From CBDFKU01 sp965248975 (GTDB lineage: Bacteria; Chloroflexota; Dehalococcoidia; Lucifugimonadales; JAGWBF01): a stretch of 64,000 bases of DNA. Under the pieces are notes generated by a model. That model did no database searches. It was not told the origin of the DNA and saw only the letters and a program-made list of their open reading frames with translations. Positions 1 through 8,496 of the stretch are shown here, one piece after another. Made by a program: the position numbers and the translations under genes. Location: positions 310,001 through 374,000 of the forward strand of contig CBDFKU010000019.1 of the NCBI GenBank assembly GCA_965248975.1, read 5' to 3'. Positions within the stretch are counted from its first letter, which is position 1; each line of letters starts with the position of its first letter.

Positions 1-1
1 C

Positions 2-1522
2 AGCTCCAGGGGCGTGGTGCTCCTGAACCATGGTTTGGTCACCTGGGGGGACACCGTCCGGTCCGCCTACGACACCCACATCGAGCTGGTTACCCGGGCC
101 GAGGCACGCTCCCAAGAGCGGGCCAGCGGGAAGGCGGTGTTCGGAGGCCTGCGGCGCAGGCTACTGGACGACGAGCGCCGCCGGGAGGTGGCCACCTCGA
201 TCGCACCGGCTATCAGGGGGTTGGTCAGCCGTAATAGCCGGGCGGTGCTGCGCTACGACGACTCGCCCGAGGTGTTGGAGTTCGTCGGTTCAGAGAGGGG
301 CCGGGATCTCAGCGGCATCGGCCCCGTCACGCCCGACCATCTGATACAGACTAAACGCGTGCCCCTGTGGGTGGACGCGTCGGACCCGGAGGACGTGCCG
401 GCGTTGCTGGACACCCTGCGCCAGGGCATGGAGGCCTACGCAGAAGAGTACGGCGAATGGTACGGCCGGCACAGCGACGGCGGCGAGCCGATGCTTGACC
501 CCTACCCCAGGGTGGTCCTGGTGCCGGGCCTGGGAATGTGGAGCACCGGTAGGGACTGCCGGGCGGCCCAAATCTCTGGGGACGTCTACCGCCACGCTAT
601 CGAGGTCATGAGAGGCGCCCAGTCGGTGGGCGGGTACACCTCCCTGACCCCCAAGGACGCCTTCGATGCCGAGTACTGGCCCATGGAGCTGTACAAGCTA
701 ACCCTGGCCCCGCCGGAGAAGGAGCTGGCCCGCCGGGTCGCCCTGGTCACCGGGGGAGCCAACGGAATCGGACGGGCCATCGCCGTCAGGCTGGCAGCGG
801 AGGGGGCACACCTGGTGGTGTCCGACGTAGACTACGAGGGTGCCCAGGCCCTCTCCGAGGAGCTGAACGCCACCCATGGACAGGGCAGGGCAATGGCCTG
901 TCCCCTGGACGTAACCAGCGAGGCCGACGTCGCAGCCGCCTTTCGGGAGGTGCGTCTCACATACGGCGGGCTGGACGTGCTGGTGTCCAACGCCGGGGTG
1001 GCCATCGGCGGGTCGATAGACCAGCTCTCGCTGGCCGATTGGCAGCGGTCCATGGACATCAACGCCACCGGCCACTTCCTGGTGGCCAGGGAGGCCGTGA
1101 GGCTCATGCGGGAGCAGGGCATCGGCGGGAGCATGGTTTTCATGGTGACCAAGAACGTCACCGCCCCCGGGGCCGACTTCGGCGCCTACAGTGCGGCCAA
1201 GGCCGCCGAGATGCAGCTGGCCCGGGTGCTGGCCATCGAGAACGGTGGGCATGGCATCCGCTGCAACGCCATCAACCCCGACGCCATCTTCCAGGGCTCG
1301 CGGCTGTGGTCGGAAGAGGTCCGGCAGGACCGGGCACGGGCCCACGGCATATCGGTGGACCAGCTGGAGGGCTTCTACAGCCAGCGGAACCTGCTGAAGG
1401 AGCGCATCACCGCCGAGGATGTGGCCGAGACAGTGCTGTTTTTAGCTGGAGACCGCTCGGCCAAGACAACGGGAACGATGATTCCGGTGGACGGCGGCCT
1501 TCGGGACGCCTTCCCCAGATAG
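2..1522 (+). CDS. Bifunctional class II aldolase / short-chain dehydrogenase (5' truncated by window edge)
   Basis: The frame is open from the window edge, so the N-terminus lies outside. The first part (HGLVTWGD, then a helical stretch to about residue 230) matches the end of a class II aldolase/adducin domain. The second part (from about residue 238) is a Rossmann short-chain dehydrogenase with the cofactor motif TGGANGIG, the NAG motif, and a YSAAK active site preceded by a V/T-rich strand. This two-domain order is that of the RhaD/RhaE-like sugar-phosphate aldolase/alcohol dehydrogenases of about 680-700 residues. In that family it would cleave a ketose-1-phosphate and handle the released lactaldehyde. 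Substrate is not predictable here. The usual Ser before YxxxK is unclear (FMVTKNVT), so the dehydrogenase half may be atypical. A small GatC-like gene begins 26 bp downstream. Confidence 0.85.
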   Translation, partial: SSRGVVLLNHGLVTWGDTVRSAYDTHIELVTRAEARSQERASGKAVFGGLRRRLLDDERRREVATSIAPAIRGLVSRNSRAVLRYDDSPEVLEFVGSERGRDLSGIGPVTPDHLIQTKRVPLWVDASDPEDVPALLDTLRQGMEAYAEEYGEWYGRHSDGGEPMLDPYPRVVLVPGLGMWSTGRDCRAAQISGDVYRHAIEVMRGAQSVGGYTSLTPKDAFDAEYWPMELYKLTLAPPEKELARRVALVTGGANGIGRAIAVRLAAEGAHLVVSDVDYEGAQALSEELNATHGQGRAMACPLDVTSEADVAAAFREVRLTYGGLDVLVSNAGVAIGGSIDQLSLADWQRSMDINATGHFLVAREAVRLMREQGIGGSMVFMVTKNVTAPGADFGAYSAAKAAEMQLARVLAIENGGHGIRCNAINPDAIFQGSRLWSEEVRQDRARAHGISVDQLEGFYSQRNLLKERITAEDVAETVLFLAGDRSAKTTGTMIPVDGGLRDAFPR

Positions 1523-1547
1523 AAACCGCCAGGAGGAGGCAAGAAAA

Positions 1548-1754
1548 ATGCCCGACGCTTCCCCGTACACCCAAGAAGCATTCATGCACTGGGCCCAGGC
1601 CCTGGGAATGAACATAAAGGACGAGTCCCACATGGAGGAGCTGTGGGCCTTCTTCCAGGCCGTGGCCCCGAATCTGAAGGCCGTCCGCGGAATCGACGTG
1701 GCCGGCGCGGAGCCGGCGATGACTTACAACCCCGCCGGCGGGGTAAAGGAGTAG
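1548..1754 (+). CDS. GatC/AtzG-like small amidase partner (68 aa)
   Basis: This 68-residue protein starts after AGGAGG at about 1531 and ends 4 bp before the amidase start, so the two are almost certainly co-translated. The C-terminal half (PNL, then V.GIDVAGAEPA, then NPAG) resembles GatC and the AtzG subunit (DUF4089-type), which wrap around an amidase-signature enzyme and stabilise it. AtzG, the partner of 1-carboxybiuret hydrolase AtzE, has the same length as known to me. What is seen is the size, position and the short C-terminal motif; the subunit role is inferred. It is too short and too divergent to name as true GatC, and no GatB lies nearby. Confidence 0.6.
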   Translation: MPDASPYTQEAFMHWAQALGMNIKDESHMEELWAFFQAVAPNLKAVRGIDVAGAEPAMTYNPAGGVKE

Positions 1755-1758
1755 CCGT

Positions 1759-3171
1759 ATGGACGCGATCGAGCTGTGTTATCTCAGCGCCGGCGGGCTG
1801 GCCCCACTGATCAAGGGCAAGGAGGTCTCCCCCGTCGAGGTGGTGCAGGCTCACCTATCCCGTATCGATGCCCTGGAGCCCACGCTGAACTCCTTCATCA
1901 CGTTGCTTCCGGACCAGGCTATGGCCGCAGCCCGGCAGGCCGAGCGGGAGATTGGGGAGGGCAAGTATCGGGGACCCCTCCACGGCATCCCTCTGGGATT
2001 GAAGGACCTGTACTACACAAGAGGAGTGCGCAATACCTCGGGCTCGCGGCTCTTCGACGACTTCATCCCCGACGCCGATTGCACCATCGCCGCTCGCTTT
2101 CGAGAGGCTGGGACCATTCTGCTTGGGAAGCTGAACATGCATCAGCTGGCCTACGGTCCCTCCGGGGAGAACACCGACTACGGCCACATGCACAACCCCT
2201 GGAATCCGGAGCTGATAACCGGCGGCTCCAGCGGGGGATCGGGGTCGGCCGCCGCCGCCGGACAGTGCACCCTGACCATGGGCACCGACACCGGCGGCTC
2301 CGTGCGCATTCCCAGCGCGCTTTGCGGCCTGGCCGGCCTCAAGCCCACTTACGGCCGCCTCAGCCGCCAGGGAATCGGCGTGCTATCCTGGAGCCTGGAC
2401 CACCCCGGGCCCATGACTCGCACCGTGAAGGATTGCGCCCTGGCAATGAACGCCATCGCCGGCCACGATCCCAAGGACCCGGCCTCCGCGGACTTCCCCG
2501 TGCCCGACTACACCCGCACCCTCACCGGCGACATTCGCGGATTGAGGATCGGCGTCCCCAGGGAGTACTTCGAGGTGCCTGTGGACCCGCAGGTGGAGCG
2601 GGCGACACGCAGGGCCATCGAGATGCTGGGCGAGCTGGGAGCCGTCGTCACCGAGGTCTCCTGGCCCATGTACCACGAGTCCGGGCCCATCTCCACCACC
2701 ATCCTGATGGCCGAGGCTTCCGCCTGCCACAAGAACCTGGTGCTCGATAAGGGACCCCATCTGGACCCGGCGGTGCGCGTCCGGCTGGAGGCGGGCATGT
2801 TCATTCCCGCCACCGACTACGTCCAGGCACAGCAGGCCCGCGCCCTCTTCACCCGCCATAGCCTGGAGCTGTTCAACCAGGTAGACCTGCTGGCGGGGCC
2901 CATGGAACCCATCACCGCCTACCGCATTGGGGAGACCAAGGTCCAGGTAGGCGACAAAGAGGTGGGCTACATCCCTGCCCTCACCCAGTACACCCGGCCC
3001 TTCAACCTCAACGGCTTCCCCGCCATCACGGTACCATGCGGCTACTCCGACGATGGGCTGCCCATCGGACTGCAGCTGGGGGGACGACCCTTCGACGAGG
3101 AGACGATCCTGCGGGCAGCCCAAGCCTACGAGCAGGCCACCGAGTGGCATAAGCGCAGGCCTCCTCTGTAA
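1759..3171 (+). CDS. Amidase signature family amidase
   Basis: The 470-residue protein has the full amidase-signature core: Lys82 in GLKDLYY, the glycine/serine-rich GGSSGGSGSAAA (cis-Ser157) and the nucleophile Ser181 in TDTGGSVRIP. The 24-residue spacing between the two serines is that of the family. Such enzymes hydrolyse amides, ureides or transamidate Glu-tRNA. Length and the small upstream partner favour an AtzE/GatA-like heterodimer, but no GatB gene is present, so a catabolic amidohydrolase is more likely than a tRNA-dependent amidotransferase. It sits downstream of an aldolase/dehydrogenase and close to a transporter operon with amidohydrolases, which supports a role in breakdown of an imported amide. 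Confidence 0.9.
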   Translation: MDAIELCYLSAGGLAPLIKGKEVSPVEVVQAHLSRIDALEPTLNSFITLLPDQAMAAARQAEREIGEGKYRGPLHGIPLGLKDLYYTRGVRNTSGSRLFDDFIPDADCTIAARFREAGTILLGKLNMHQLAYGPSGENTDYGHMHNPWNPELITGGSSGGSGSAAAAGQCTLTMGTDTGGSVRIPSALCGLAGLKPTYGRLSRQGIGVLSWSLDHPGPMTRTVKDCALAMNAIAGHDPKDPASADFPVPDYTRTLTGDIRGLRIGVPREYFEVPVDPQVERATRRAIEMLGELGAVVTEVSWPMYHESGPISTTILMAEASACHKNLVLDKGPHLDPAVRVRLEAGMFIPATDYVQAQQARALFTRHSLELFNQVDLLAGPMEPITAYRIGETKVQVGDKEVGYIPALTQYTRPFNLNGFPAITVPCGYSDDGLPIGLQLGGRPFDEETILRAAQAYEQATEWHKRRPPL

Positions 3172-3189
3172 CCACGGTCCGAGGGCTGA

Positions 3190-3330
3190 GCCCGTGTTTC
3201 ATCCTTCGACGGGCTCCGGATGAGCGCGCTTGTCGTCATCCGCAGGCGGGCTTTACCGTCAAAAGGTGAAACCGCCTCCGTCCCTGGTGAGCCTCTCCCC
3301 ACCGCTCGTGGTGAGCCAGTCGAACCACGT
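3190..3330 (+). repeat. REP-like interspersed repeat debris
   Basis: Two short palindromic pieces lie between the amidase stop and the oxidase fragment. One is CATCC-(TTCGACGGGCTC)-CGGATG near 3200. The other is CGTGGT-(GAGCCAGTCGA)-ACCACG at 3307-3329, a form common as a dispersed repeat in many genomes. It is translated only by accident at the start of the following frame. Confidence 0.5.
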
Positions 3331-3702
3331 ATCCGGGCCGCAGCTAAGGGGACCCTAAGGCTGTTGCACCGGAAGGGTAAAACAGGAGAACGCGCCCTCG
3401 TCCGGATGATCCACGCCGGACAAGTTCACCATCCCATGCACCTACACGGCCATCAGTTCAAAGTCGTACAGCTCGACGGTAATCCCCTAACGAATCCGGT
3501 GGTGGTTAATATCCAGGATATCGCCCCTGGACAGACTGTGGATGTAGAGATCGGTGGCAGCAACCCTGGGACGTGGGTGTTCCATTGCCACATCATCCCA
3601 CAAGTCACGAACAGGGGCGTGTACCCGTGTGGAATGCTGATCGCCCTTGACTACGCGGACCATGCCTCCTACTTCGAAGAGCAGCCAGCAGCAGCCAAGT
3701 AG
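3220..3702 (+). pseudogene. Multicopper oxidase C-terminal fragment
   Basis: Only the last cupredoxin segment of a multicopper oxidase remains, roughly from residue 56 onward (VRMIHAGQVHHPMHLHGHQF, then a WVFHCHI motif). The complete enzymes are over 400 residues, so two or more domains are missing. The first 55 codons read through REP-like repeat DNA and are not related to the family. In the last copper motif (HCHI, then three residues on) the expected His ligand is Gln, and the usual GGM is CGM, which agrees with loss of function. The fragment is followed by another truncated gene, so the 3.2-4.2 kb stretch looks like a decaying insertion or deletion scar. Confidence 0.7.
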
Positions 3703-3738
3703 TCCGAAGATTTCCGCCCGAACGCCTCATTCCAGTGA

Positions 3739-4185
3739 GCGTACAGCAGAAACCCCATCCTTCCCGGCACCTTCTTTGGGGAGCTAGCGCTGGTAGATCA
3801 GAGGCTTCAGAGCACGTGTGCCACAACGGTAGAAGACAGCGTTCTATGTGTGCTCAGCCGGCATGACCTCGAGTTGCTAATAACGAAGTATCCCGTGGTA
3901 GCCCTCCGCATCATGGAGACTCTGGCCCGGAACCTGGAGGAGACACGGACCAAACTACAGTCCCTGGTGTTTCGAGACGTGTTGGGACGAGTCGCAGGAT
4001 TGCTCTTGGAGATGGCAGACGATGAGAAGTCTCTGATCGAGGGCTACTCGCACGAAGAGTTGGCATCCAGGGTAGGGTGTTTATGGGGGACGTTCACCGA
4101 AGCGCTAAACCGGCTCAAGAACACCGGCGACGTCGCGGTCAGCAGAAAGCGCATACGCATCATGGACTGGAAGAAGCTCCAGTGA
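3739..4185 (+). pseudogene. Crp/Fnr-type regulator, N-terminally truncated
   Basis: The frame opens after a TGA at 3736 with no plausible start codon, then reads straight into PGTFFGELALVD, the phosphate-binding cassette of a cyclic-nucleotide-binding domain. The dimerisation helix (about VALRIMETLARNLEETRTKL) and a winged-helix DNA-binding domain (SHEELASRVGCLWGTFTEALNRLK) follow. About the first half of the sensor domain is missing compared with the usual 220-230 residues. A GTG at 3850 would give 111 residues holding just the helix and HTH. I treat it as a remnant; a short regulator made from the GTG cannot be ruled out. It ends 48 bp from a convergent oxidoreductase gene. Confidence 0.65.
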
Positions 4186-4233
4186 GTATCTGAGCACAAT
4201 GGGTGACACACTGGGCTACCCCATTCGATCCAG

Positions 4234-5253
4234 CTAACCGTGGGCAAAGGTCTGAATAAGGCGGCGGATGGCCCCGGTTTTTTCTGATGTCGGCAAAGCG
4301 GGCGGAGTCACAAGGGCCAACCAGTCCACCAATGGCGTATATTGAGCCATCCGCCGGCGGCATTCATCGGGATCACCGATCACGGCAATGGTATCGACCA
4401 CGCGGTCGGTGATCGCACCTTCGGCAGCCACCATGTCGCCCTCGGCTATGGCGGAGGCGCCCCTCTCGCCTTCCTCATGGAAGCCGTGGAAGGAGAGCCA
4501 GTCGTAGAAGTAGGGGGTCCTCAGCCATGACACCAGGCTGCGGCGCACCCCGTTACGGGCGGTCTCAGCGTCGTCGGTCACGACGATGAACAGCAGCGTG
4601 CTTCGGTCCAAGTCCGACAGGGCGCGCCCAGAGCGCTCGACGCCTCCAGCCAAGGCGGGCACGGCGGTTTCCTCCAGCCAGGGGATGGACTGGATGAAAT
4701 TATAGTGGACTCCGTCCGCTCTTTCGCCGTCCAGGCGGACCATCCTGGGACGGGTAGCGCCGATGATTACCGGAAGCCCGTGGTCCGGAAGCGGTCGTAA
4801 CCCTGTGTACCCGGAGACCCGGAAGAAGCGGCCCTCGTAGGTTACGGGACGATCGGGCGAGGCCCCCCACAGAAGACGGGTTAGCTCCAGGTATTCTGTC
4901 ATGCGCTGCATTGGGTTCTTGTAGGGGATCCCGTGAAGGTCTTCGTTGAAGTGGGGAGGCATGCTTCCCAGGCCCAGGACGTACCGGCCCCCGCTGAGGA
5001 GGTCCAGGGTGCGAGCGGCGCGGACCGTGGTAAGGGGAGTGCGGGTCCAGGTCGCGACGGTGCTGACCAGCTTTATGCGTCGAGTAACGGCGGCGAAAGC
5101 GCTCAGGAGGGAGAAGGTGTCGTGCTCGGCATCCCCTACGCACAGAGCGTGGAGGCCCGCGTTTTCGGCCTCCATAGCCAGGGCCAGGTTGTCCTCCATT
5201 GATACACCGTAGGACCCCAGGACGATGCCGATTCGAGGAAGATCAAGAGCCAT
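4234..5253 (-). CDS. LLM-class (luciferase-like) F420/flavin-dependent oxidoreductase
   Basis: The 339-residue protein opens with RIGIVLGSYG and carries the luciferase-like TIM-barrel landmarks: AENAGLHALCVGD, LVSTVATWTRTPLTTVRAARTLDLLSGGRYVLGLG and LPVIIGATRPRMVRLDGERADGV. This family uses reduced F420 or FMN to reduce or oxygenate organic substrates. Cofactor choice cannot be settled from sequence; the non-prolyl-cis-peptide style strand and the host group favour F420. It is the last gene of a leftward run, 18 bp downstream of an amidohydrolase and following an oligopeptide-type importer, so it probably acts on the same imported compound. The Shine-Dalgarno sequence before the ATG is weak. 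Confidence 0.85.
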   Translation of the reverse strand: MALDLPRIGIVLGSYGVSMEDNLALAMEAENAGLHALCVGDAEHDTFSLLSAFAAVTRRIKLVSTVATWTRTPLTTVRAARTLDLLSGGRYVLGLGSMPPHFNEDLHGIPYKNPMQRMTEYLELTRLLWGASPDRPVTYEGRFFRVSGYTGLRPLPDHGLPVIIGATRPRMVRLDGERADGVHYNFIQSIPWLEETAVPALAGGVERSGRALSDLDRSTLLFIVVTDDAETARNGVRRSLVSWLRTPYFYDWLSFHGFHEEGERGASAIAEGDMVAAEGAITDRVVDTIAVIGDPDECRRRMAQYTPLVDWLALVTPPALPTSEKTGAIRRLIQTFAHG

Positions 5254-5271
5254 CTGGTCCTCGCCGGCCAG

Positions 5272-6405
5272 TCACACCGTGAATCCGTAGACCCTGACGG
5301 CGTTCTCGTAGGTTATTTTTCTCTGCTCCGCCTCGGAAACTCCGCCAAGGATTTTCTTAAGGATCCTCTGGGACTCGGGCCACGAGGATTCCCTGTGGGG
5401 GTAGTCCGAGGACCACATGATGTTGTCCGCCCCGATGATTCCCCTGGTCTCGATGCCCAGGGCGTCTTCCTGGAAGGTAACGAAAAAGTGGCGCCGGGCG
5501 ACGTCACTGGGCAGGGCGTCGTTCTTCAGCCGATGGTTGAGCAGGTGGGAGCAGAGCACGTACTGGCTGTCCATGGTCTGGATAAAGTGGGGCACCCAGC
5601 CCAACTCATGCTCGACGGATACGACCTTCAGGCCGGGGAACCGGTCGAAAACACCCGAGAAGATCATGGCCGTCACGGAGCGGCGGACCCAGTAGTCCGC
5701 GTTGACGAGGAATTCCACGTAGGCGGCCCCCATCCTGGGATTGCCCACCCGGTTGGTTCCCACATGGAGTATGAGGGGTAAGTTCAGATCCTGGGCCGCG
5801 GCCCAGAAGGGGTCCAGGACCGGATTGTCGTACTGGCGTTCCTCTGATGGGGCCACCGGGATCATGGCGCCTGACAGGCCCGCTCTGGCCGCCCGCTGTA
5901 TCTCCCGCACTGCGTCATCCAGATCCTCCAGGTCGATCAGCGCACAGCCCTTGAACATGCCGGGAGAGACCCTGCAAAAGTCGGCGAGCCAGTCGTTGTA
6001 GGCCCGAAAAGATGCTGCTCGAAGCTCGTCGTCCTCGATCCACCTGTAGGCGATGAGGCCCAGGGTGGGGAAGATCACCTCCCCCTGGACCCCGTCGACC
6101 TTCATGTCCTCGACTCGGGCCACCGGGTCGTAGGCTCCGGGGCGTACGTCCTCCTCGAACAGGCCTTCCCTGGGAGGTTCCACGAAATCCGGGTCTATCT
6201 CGCCGGGCCTCTGCTTCGATCCGGCAGAGGCGCCTGTGATGGCCGGGCCCAGCCTGTTGTCCCCATCGACGTACCAGGTTTCCCGGTCCCCGTCACGGAT
6301 CACCCGGGGCGCCCTTTCCCTAAACCGGGATTCGATGTGCTTCTCCCAAAGATCAGGGGGTTCCACGACGTGGGAATCGGCGGAGATTATCGGAGCGTCC
6401 GGCAT
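5272..6405 (-). CDS. Amidohydrolase-2 family metal-dependent hydrolase
   Basis: The 377-residue protein belongs to the ACMSD-like amidohydrolase-2 group. Visible landmarks are ISADSHVVEPPDLW at the N-terminus, LHVGTN mid-protein, VSVEHELGWVPHF and the C-terminal SSDYPHRESSWP, which carries the catalytic Asp. The first metal motif is DSH rather than HxH, the usual variant in this subfamily. Such enzymes hydrolyse or decarboxylate ring-derived acids using one divalent metal ion in the cytoplasm. GAGGAA lies before the ATG. It sits between the ABC importer genes and the luciferase-like gene. Three paralogues with the same motifs occur within 16 kb. Substrate unknown. Confidence 0.88.
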   Translation of the reverse strand: MPDAPIISADSHVVEPPDLWEKHIESRFRERAPRVIRDGDRETWYVDGDNRLGPAITGASAGSKQRPGEIDPDFVEPPREGLFEEDVRPGAYDPVARVEDMKVDGVQGEVIFPTLGLIAYRWIEDDELRAASFRAYNDWLADFCRVSPGMFKGCALIDLEDLDDAVREIQRAARAGLSGAMIPVAPSEERQYDNPVLDPFWAAAQDLNLPLILHVGTNRVGNPRMGAAYVEFLVNADYWVRRSVTAMIFSGVFDRFPGLKVVSVEHELGWVPHFIQTMDSQYVLCSHLLNHRLKNDALPSDVARRHFFVTFQEDALGIETRGIIGADNIMWSSDYPHRESSWPESQRILKKILGGVSEAEQRKITYENAVRVYGFTV

Positions 6406-6517
6406 GGCATTCCTCTTCTTGGCCGATGGGCTAGTCGTTCAGGCGTGCGATGGCCCGCTCCCACCTGCTCTTACAGAACAGATACGAGCGGGCCACAACA
6501 GTGAATCCGGTTCCGCG

Positions 6518-8272
6518 TTATTCCGCTGGCTTGACGACGTACTCCAGGTCTCCCATCCAGATCTGCCCGGGCGTCTTGGGCCAGTCTGCCACCAGTTTGT
6601 TGTGGAGCCCGAATATGATGTCGATATTGACCAGCGGGACAGTCATGTAGTTGTTGTACTGGAAGTCACCCCACTGTCGGTTGAACTCGTTCCGCGCGGC
6701 CTCGTCCAGGTTTGTTTTGATGCTTTCCGTCAAATCGTCGGAGATGGGGTGCTCAAAGTAGGCGACGAAGCCCTTGCCGCCGTGAACGATAATCGCGGCA
6801 CGCTCGGGAGGGACACCTCCCGGGTTGGTGTTGACCATGAACTCCTGCCCTAGGGTCCGCTCCCTGAGCTTGGGTGAGATCACTTGCCTGTGCTCAACCT
6901 GCTGCAGGTTGACCTTGATGCCAAGCTCCTTCTCCCAGAATCCCGCCACGGCCAGGGCCACATCGTCATTCCCCGGGCTGTGGGCGAGCTCGGTGATGTA
7001 GGAGGTGATCTCAATCCCATCGCCTCCCGGGTATCCTGCCTCGACCAGTAGCTGGCGGGCCTGTTCGGGATCGTAGGGATAGGGCTGCCAGGCAGGGTTG
7101 TACCAACCGGTGCCCGGTATGTCGAACCCAAAGGATATCGCCGAGGGCTTGCCCAGGCCCTGAAGGACAGCGTCCACGATGGCCTGCCGGTCGATGGCCA
7201 GGTTGAGGGCCTTGCGCACCTTCAAAGGACTTTCGGCGAGGGGGTCTTCCCCAACCCAGGGTAGACTTGTATCGGCTACGCCACAGTTGGTCTCGCATCC
7301 CGGTTTTTCATTAAGGTAAAGACCACCGAGCTGCCCGAAGATGGTGGAGCCGATGTCGAAGGAGAAGACCCGGGTATCTTTATTTCGTATGATCTGGGCC
7401 ATCTGGGACGGCACGAGGTCGGAGATGCCCACCTGACCCGCCAGCAGCAACGCCAGCCGTGTGGCTGAGTCGGGTATGATCTGGATGTCGACCCGATCGT
7501 ATTCGGGAGTCTGCCGCCAGTGGTTGCGCACAGCTTCGAGGGTCAACCGCTCTCCGAGAACGTGCTCCACGAAACGGAAGGGACCGGTGCTGATGGGCCT
7601 CTTGCGGAATTCATCCTCTCCCACCCGTTCGCTGTAAGCCTTGGGCTGGAGCCCCTCGAACTCACCCAGGTGCTGCCTCAAGGTCCACTCGAAGCCGTAG
7701 AGGGGCTTCAGATGGAACTTGACCGTGCGGCTGTCGACTATCTCGACGTTGTCCGGGCTGTTATCCAGGAAATCCCTCTTGTTGTTCGCGTCGGCGTTGA
7801 TGCTGCCTTCCTTGAGTATCTCGGTGTAGGTGAACTTCAGGTCCTCGGCGGTGGCCACTCCCTCATCAAAGTGGAAGGGGATATCCTCTTTGAGAACCAC
7901 TGTCGCGACGTAGGAGTCCGCCGTAAGCTCGAAGTCCAGGGAGTCCATCAACCCCTGTTCGGCGTCGAAGGATATGAACCCGTCTGTGCGATCAATGCCG
8001 TAGACCGGATCGGTCACATGGGCCCACATCGCCCTCAGATAGTGGCCGCCGGAGTTCCTTATGAGCCAGTCCTCGGTGCCTATGTTAGGAACGGCGACGT
8101 TAAGCTTGCCCGACGGTTGCGTCCCGGTTGGGACCGCCGTGGGCGTGGTCGCTGGAGTCGGCGTCGCGTCGTCGCCGCAGGCTACGGCTGCGCCCAAGAC
8201 CAGTGTCATGACCAGCAGCAGAAAGAGGTGGGGTTTTCGTGCTGCCCAGGAGCCTATAAAGGCCTTAGCCAT
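6518..8272 (-). CDS. ABC transporter substrate-binding lipoprotein, family 5 (oligopeptide/nickel type)
   Basis: The 584-residue protein begins with a charged start, a hydrophobic helix and the lipobox GAAVAC (residues about 27-32), followed by a Thr/Pro-rich linker, so it is a lipid-anchored extracytoplasmic protein. The body matches family-5 binding proteins (DppA/OppA-like): PLAESPLKVRKALNLAIDRQAIVDAVL and the PYDPEQARQLLVEAGYPGG segment. It captures the solute delivered to the two permeases encoded upstream. GGGGGAG precedes the ATG. A near-consensus promoter lies 45 bp upstream, so it can be expressed above the level of the membrane subunits. The bound ligand may not be a peptide, since the neighbours are amidohydrolases. 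Confidence 0.92.
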   Translation of the reverse strand: MAKAFIGSWAARKPHLFLLLVMTLVLGAAVACGDDATPTPATTPTAVPTGTQPSGKLNVAVPNIGTEDWLIRNSGGHYLRAMWAHVTDPVYGIDRTDGFISFDAEQGLMDSLDFELTADSYVATVVLKEDIPFHFDEGVATAEDLKFTYTEILKEGSINADANNKRDFLDNSPDNVEIVDSRTVKFHLKPLYGFEWTLRQHLGEFEGLQPKAYSERVGEDEFRKRPISTGPFRFVEHVLGERLTLEAVRNHWRQTPEYDRVDIQIIPDSATRLALLLAGQVGISDLVPSQMAQIIRNKDTRVFSFDIGSTIFGQLGGLYLNEKPGCETNCGVADTSLPWVGEDPLAESPLKVRKALNLAIDRQAIVDAVLQGLGKPSAISFGFDIPGTGWYNPAWQPYPYDPEQARQLLVEAGYPGGDGIEITSYITELAHSPGNDDVALAVAGFWEKELGIKVNLQQVEHRQVISPKLRERTLGQEFMVNTNPGGVPPERAAIIVHGGKGFVAYFEHPISDDLTESIKTNLDEAARNEFNRQWGDFQYNNYMTVPLVNIDIIFGLHNKLVADWPKTPGQIWMGDLEYVVKPAE

Positions 8273-8317
8273 TGTCTCCCCCTTGTTGATGATCCCGCAA
8301 ATAACTGAACCTCGCCT

Positions 8318-8346
8318 ATTTTAGGCACCATCCCAGACCTTGTCAA
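8318..8346 (-). promoter_or_regulatory. Sigma-70-type promoter for the binding-protein gene
   Basis: On the minus strand TTGACA (8346-8341) and TAAAAT (8323-8318) are separated by 17 bp, 45 bp upstream of the binding-protein ATG. This is a perfect -35 box and a five-of-six -10 box. The 224 bp between this gene and the permease holds no gene that I can support. Confidence 0.65.
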
Positions 8347-8496
8347 CAAGCCCCAACCGGGCGTAGAAGAGCTACGGTTCCCCGCACTTTATGACCGCTT
8401 GATGCTGATAAGCCCGCCGTCGCCGGCGACCTTTACCATCCCATGACCACGGTACTAACAGTAAAGGGCAGGCTCTTGAGCGCCGTCGGGAACGGT

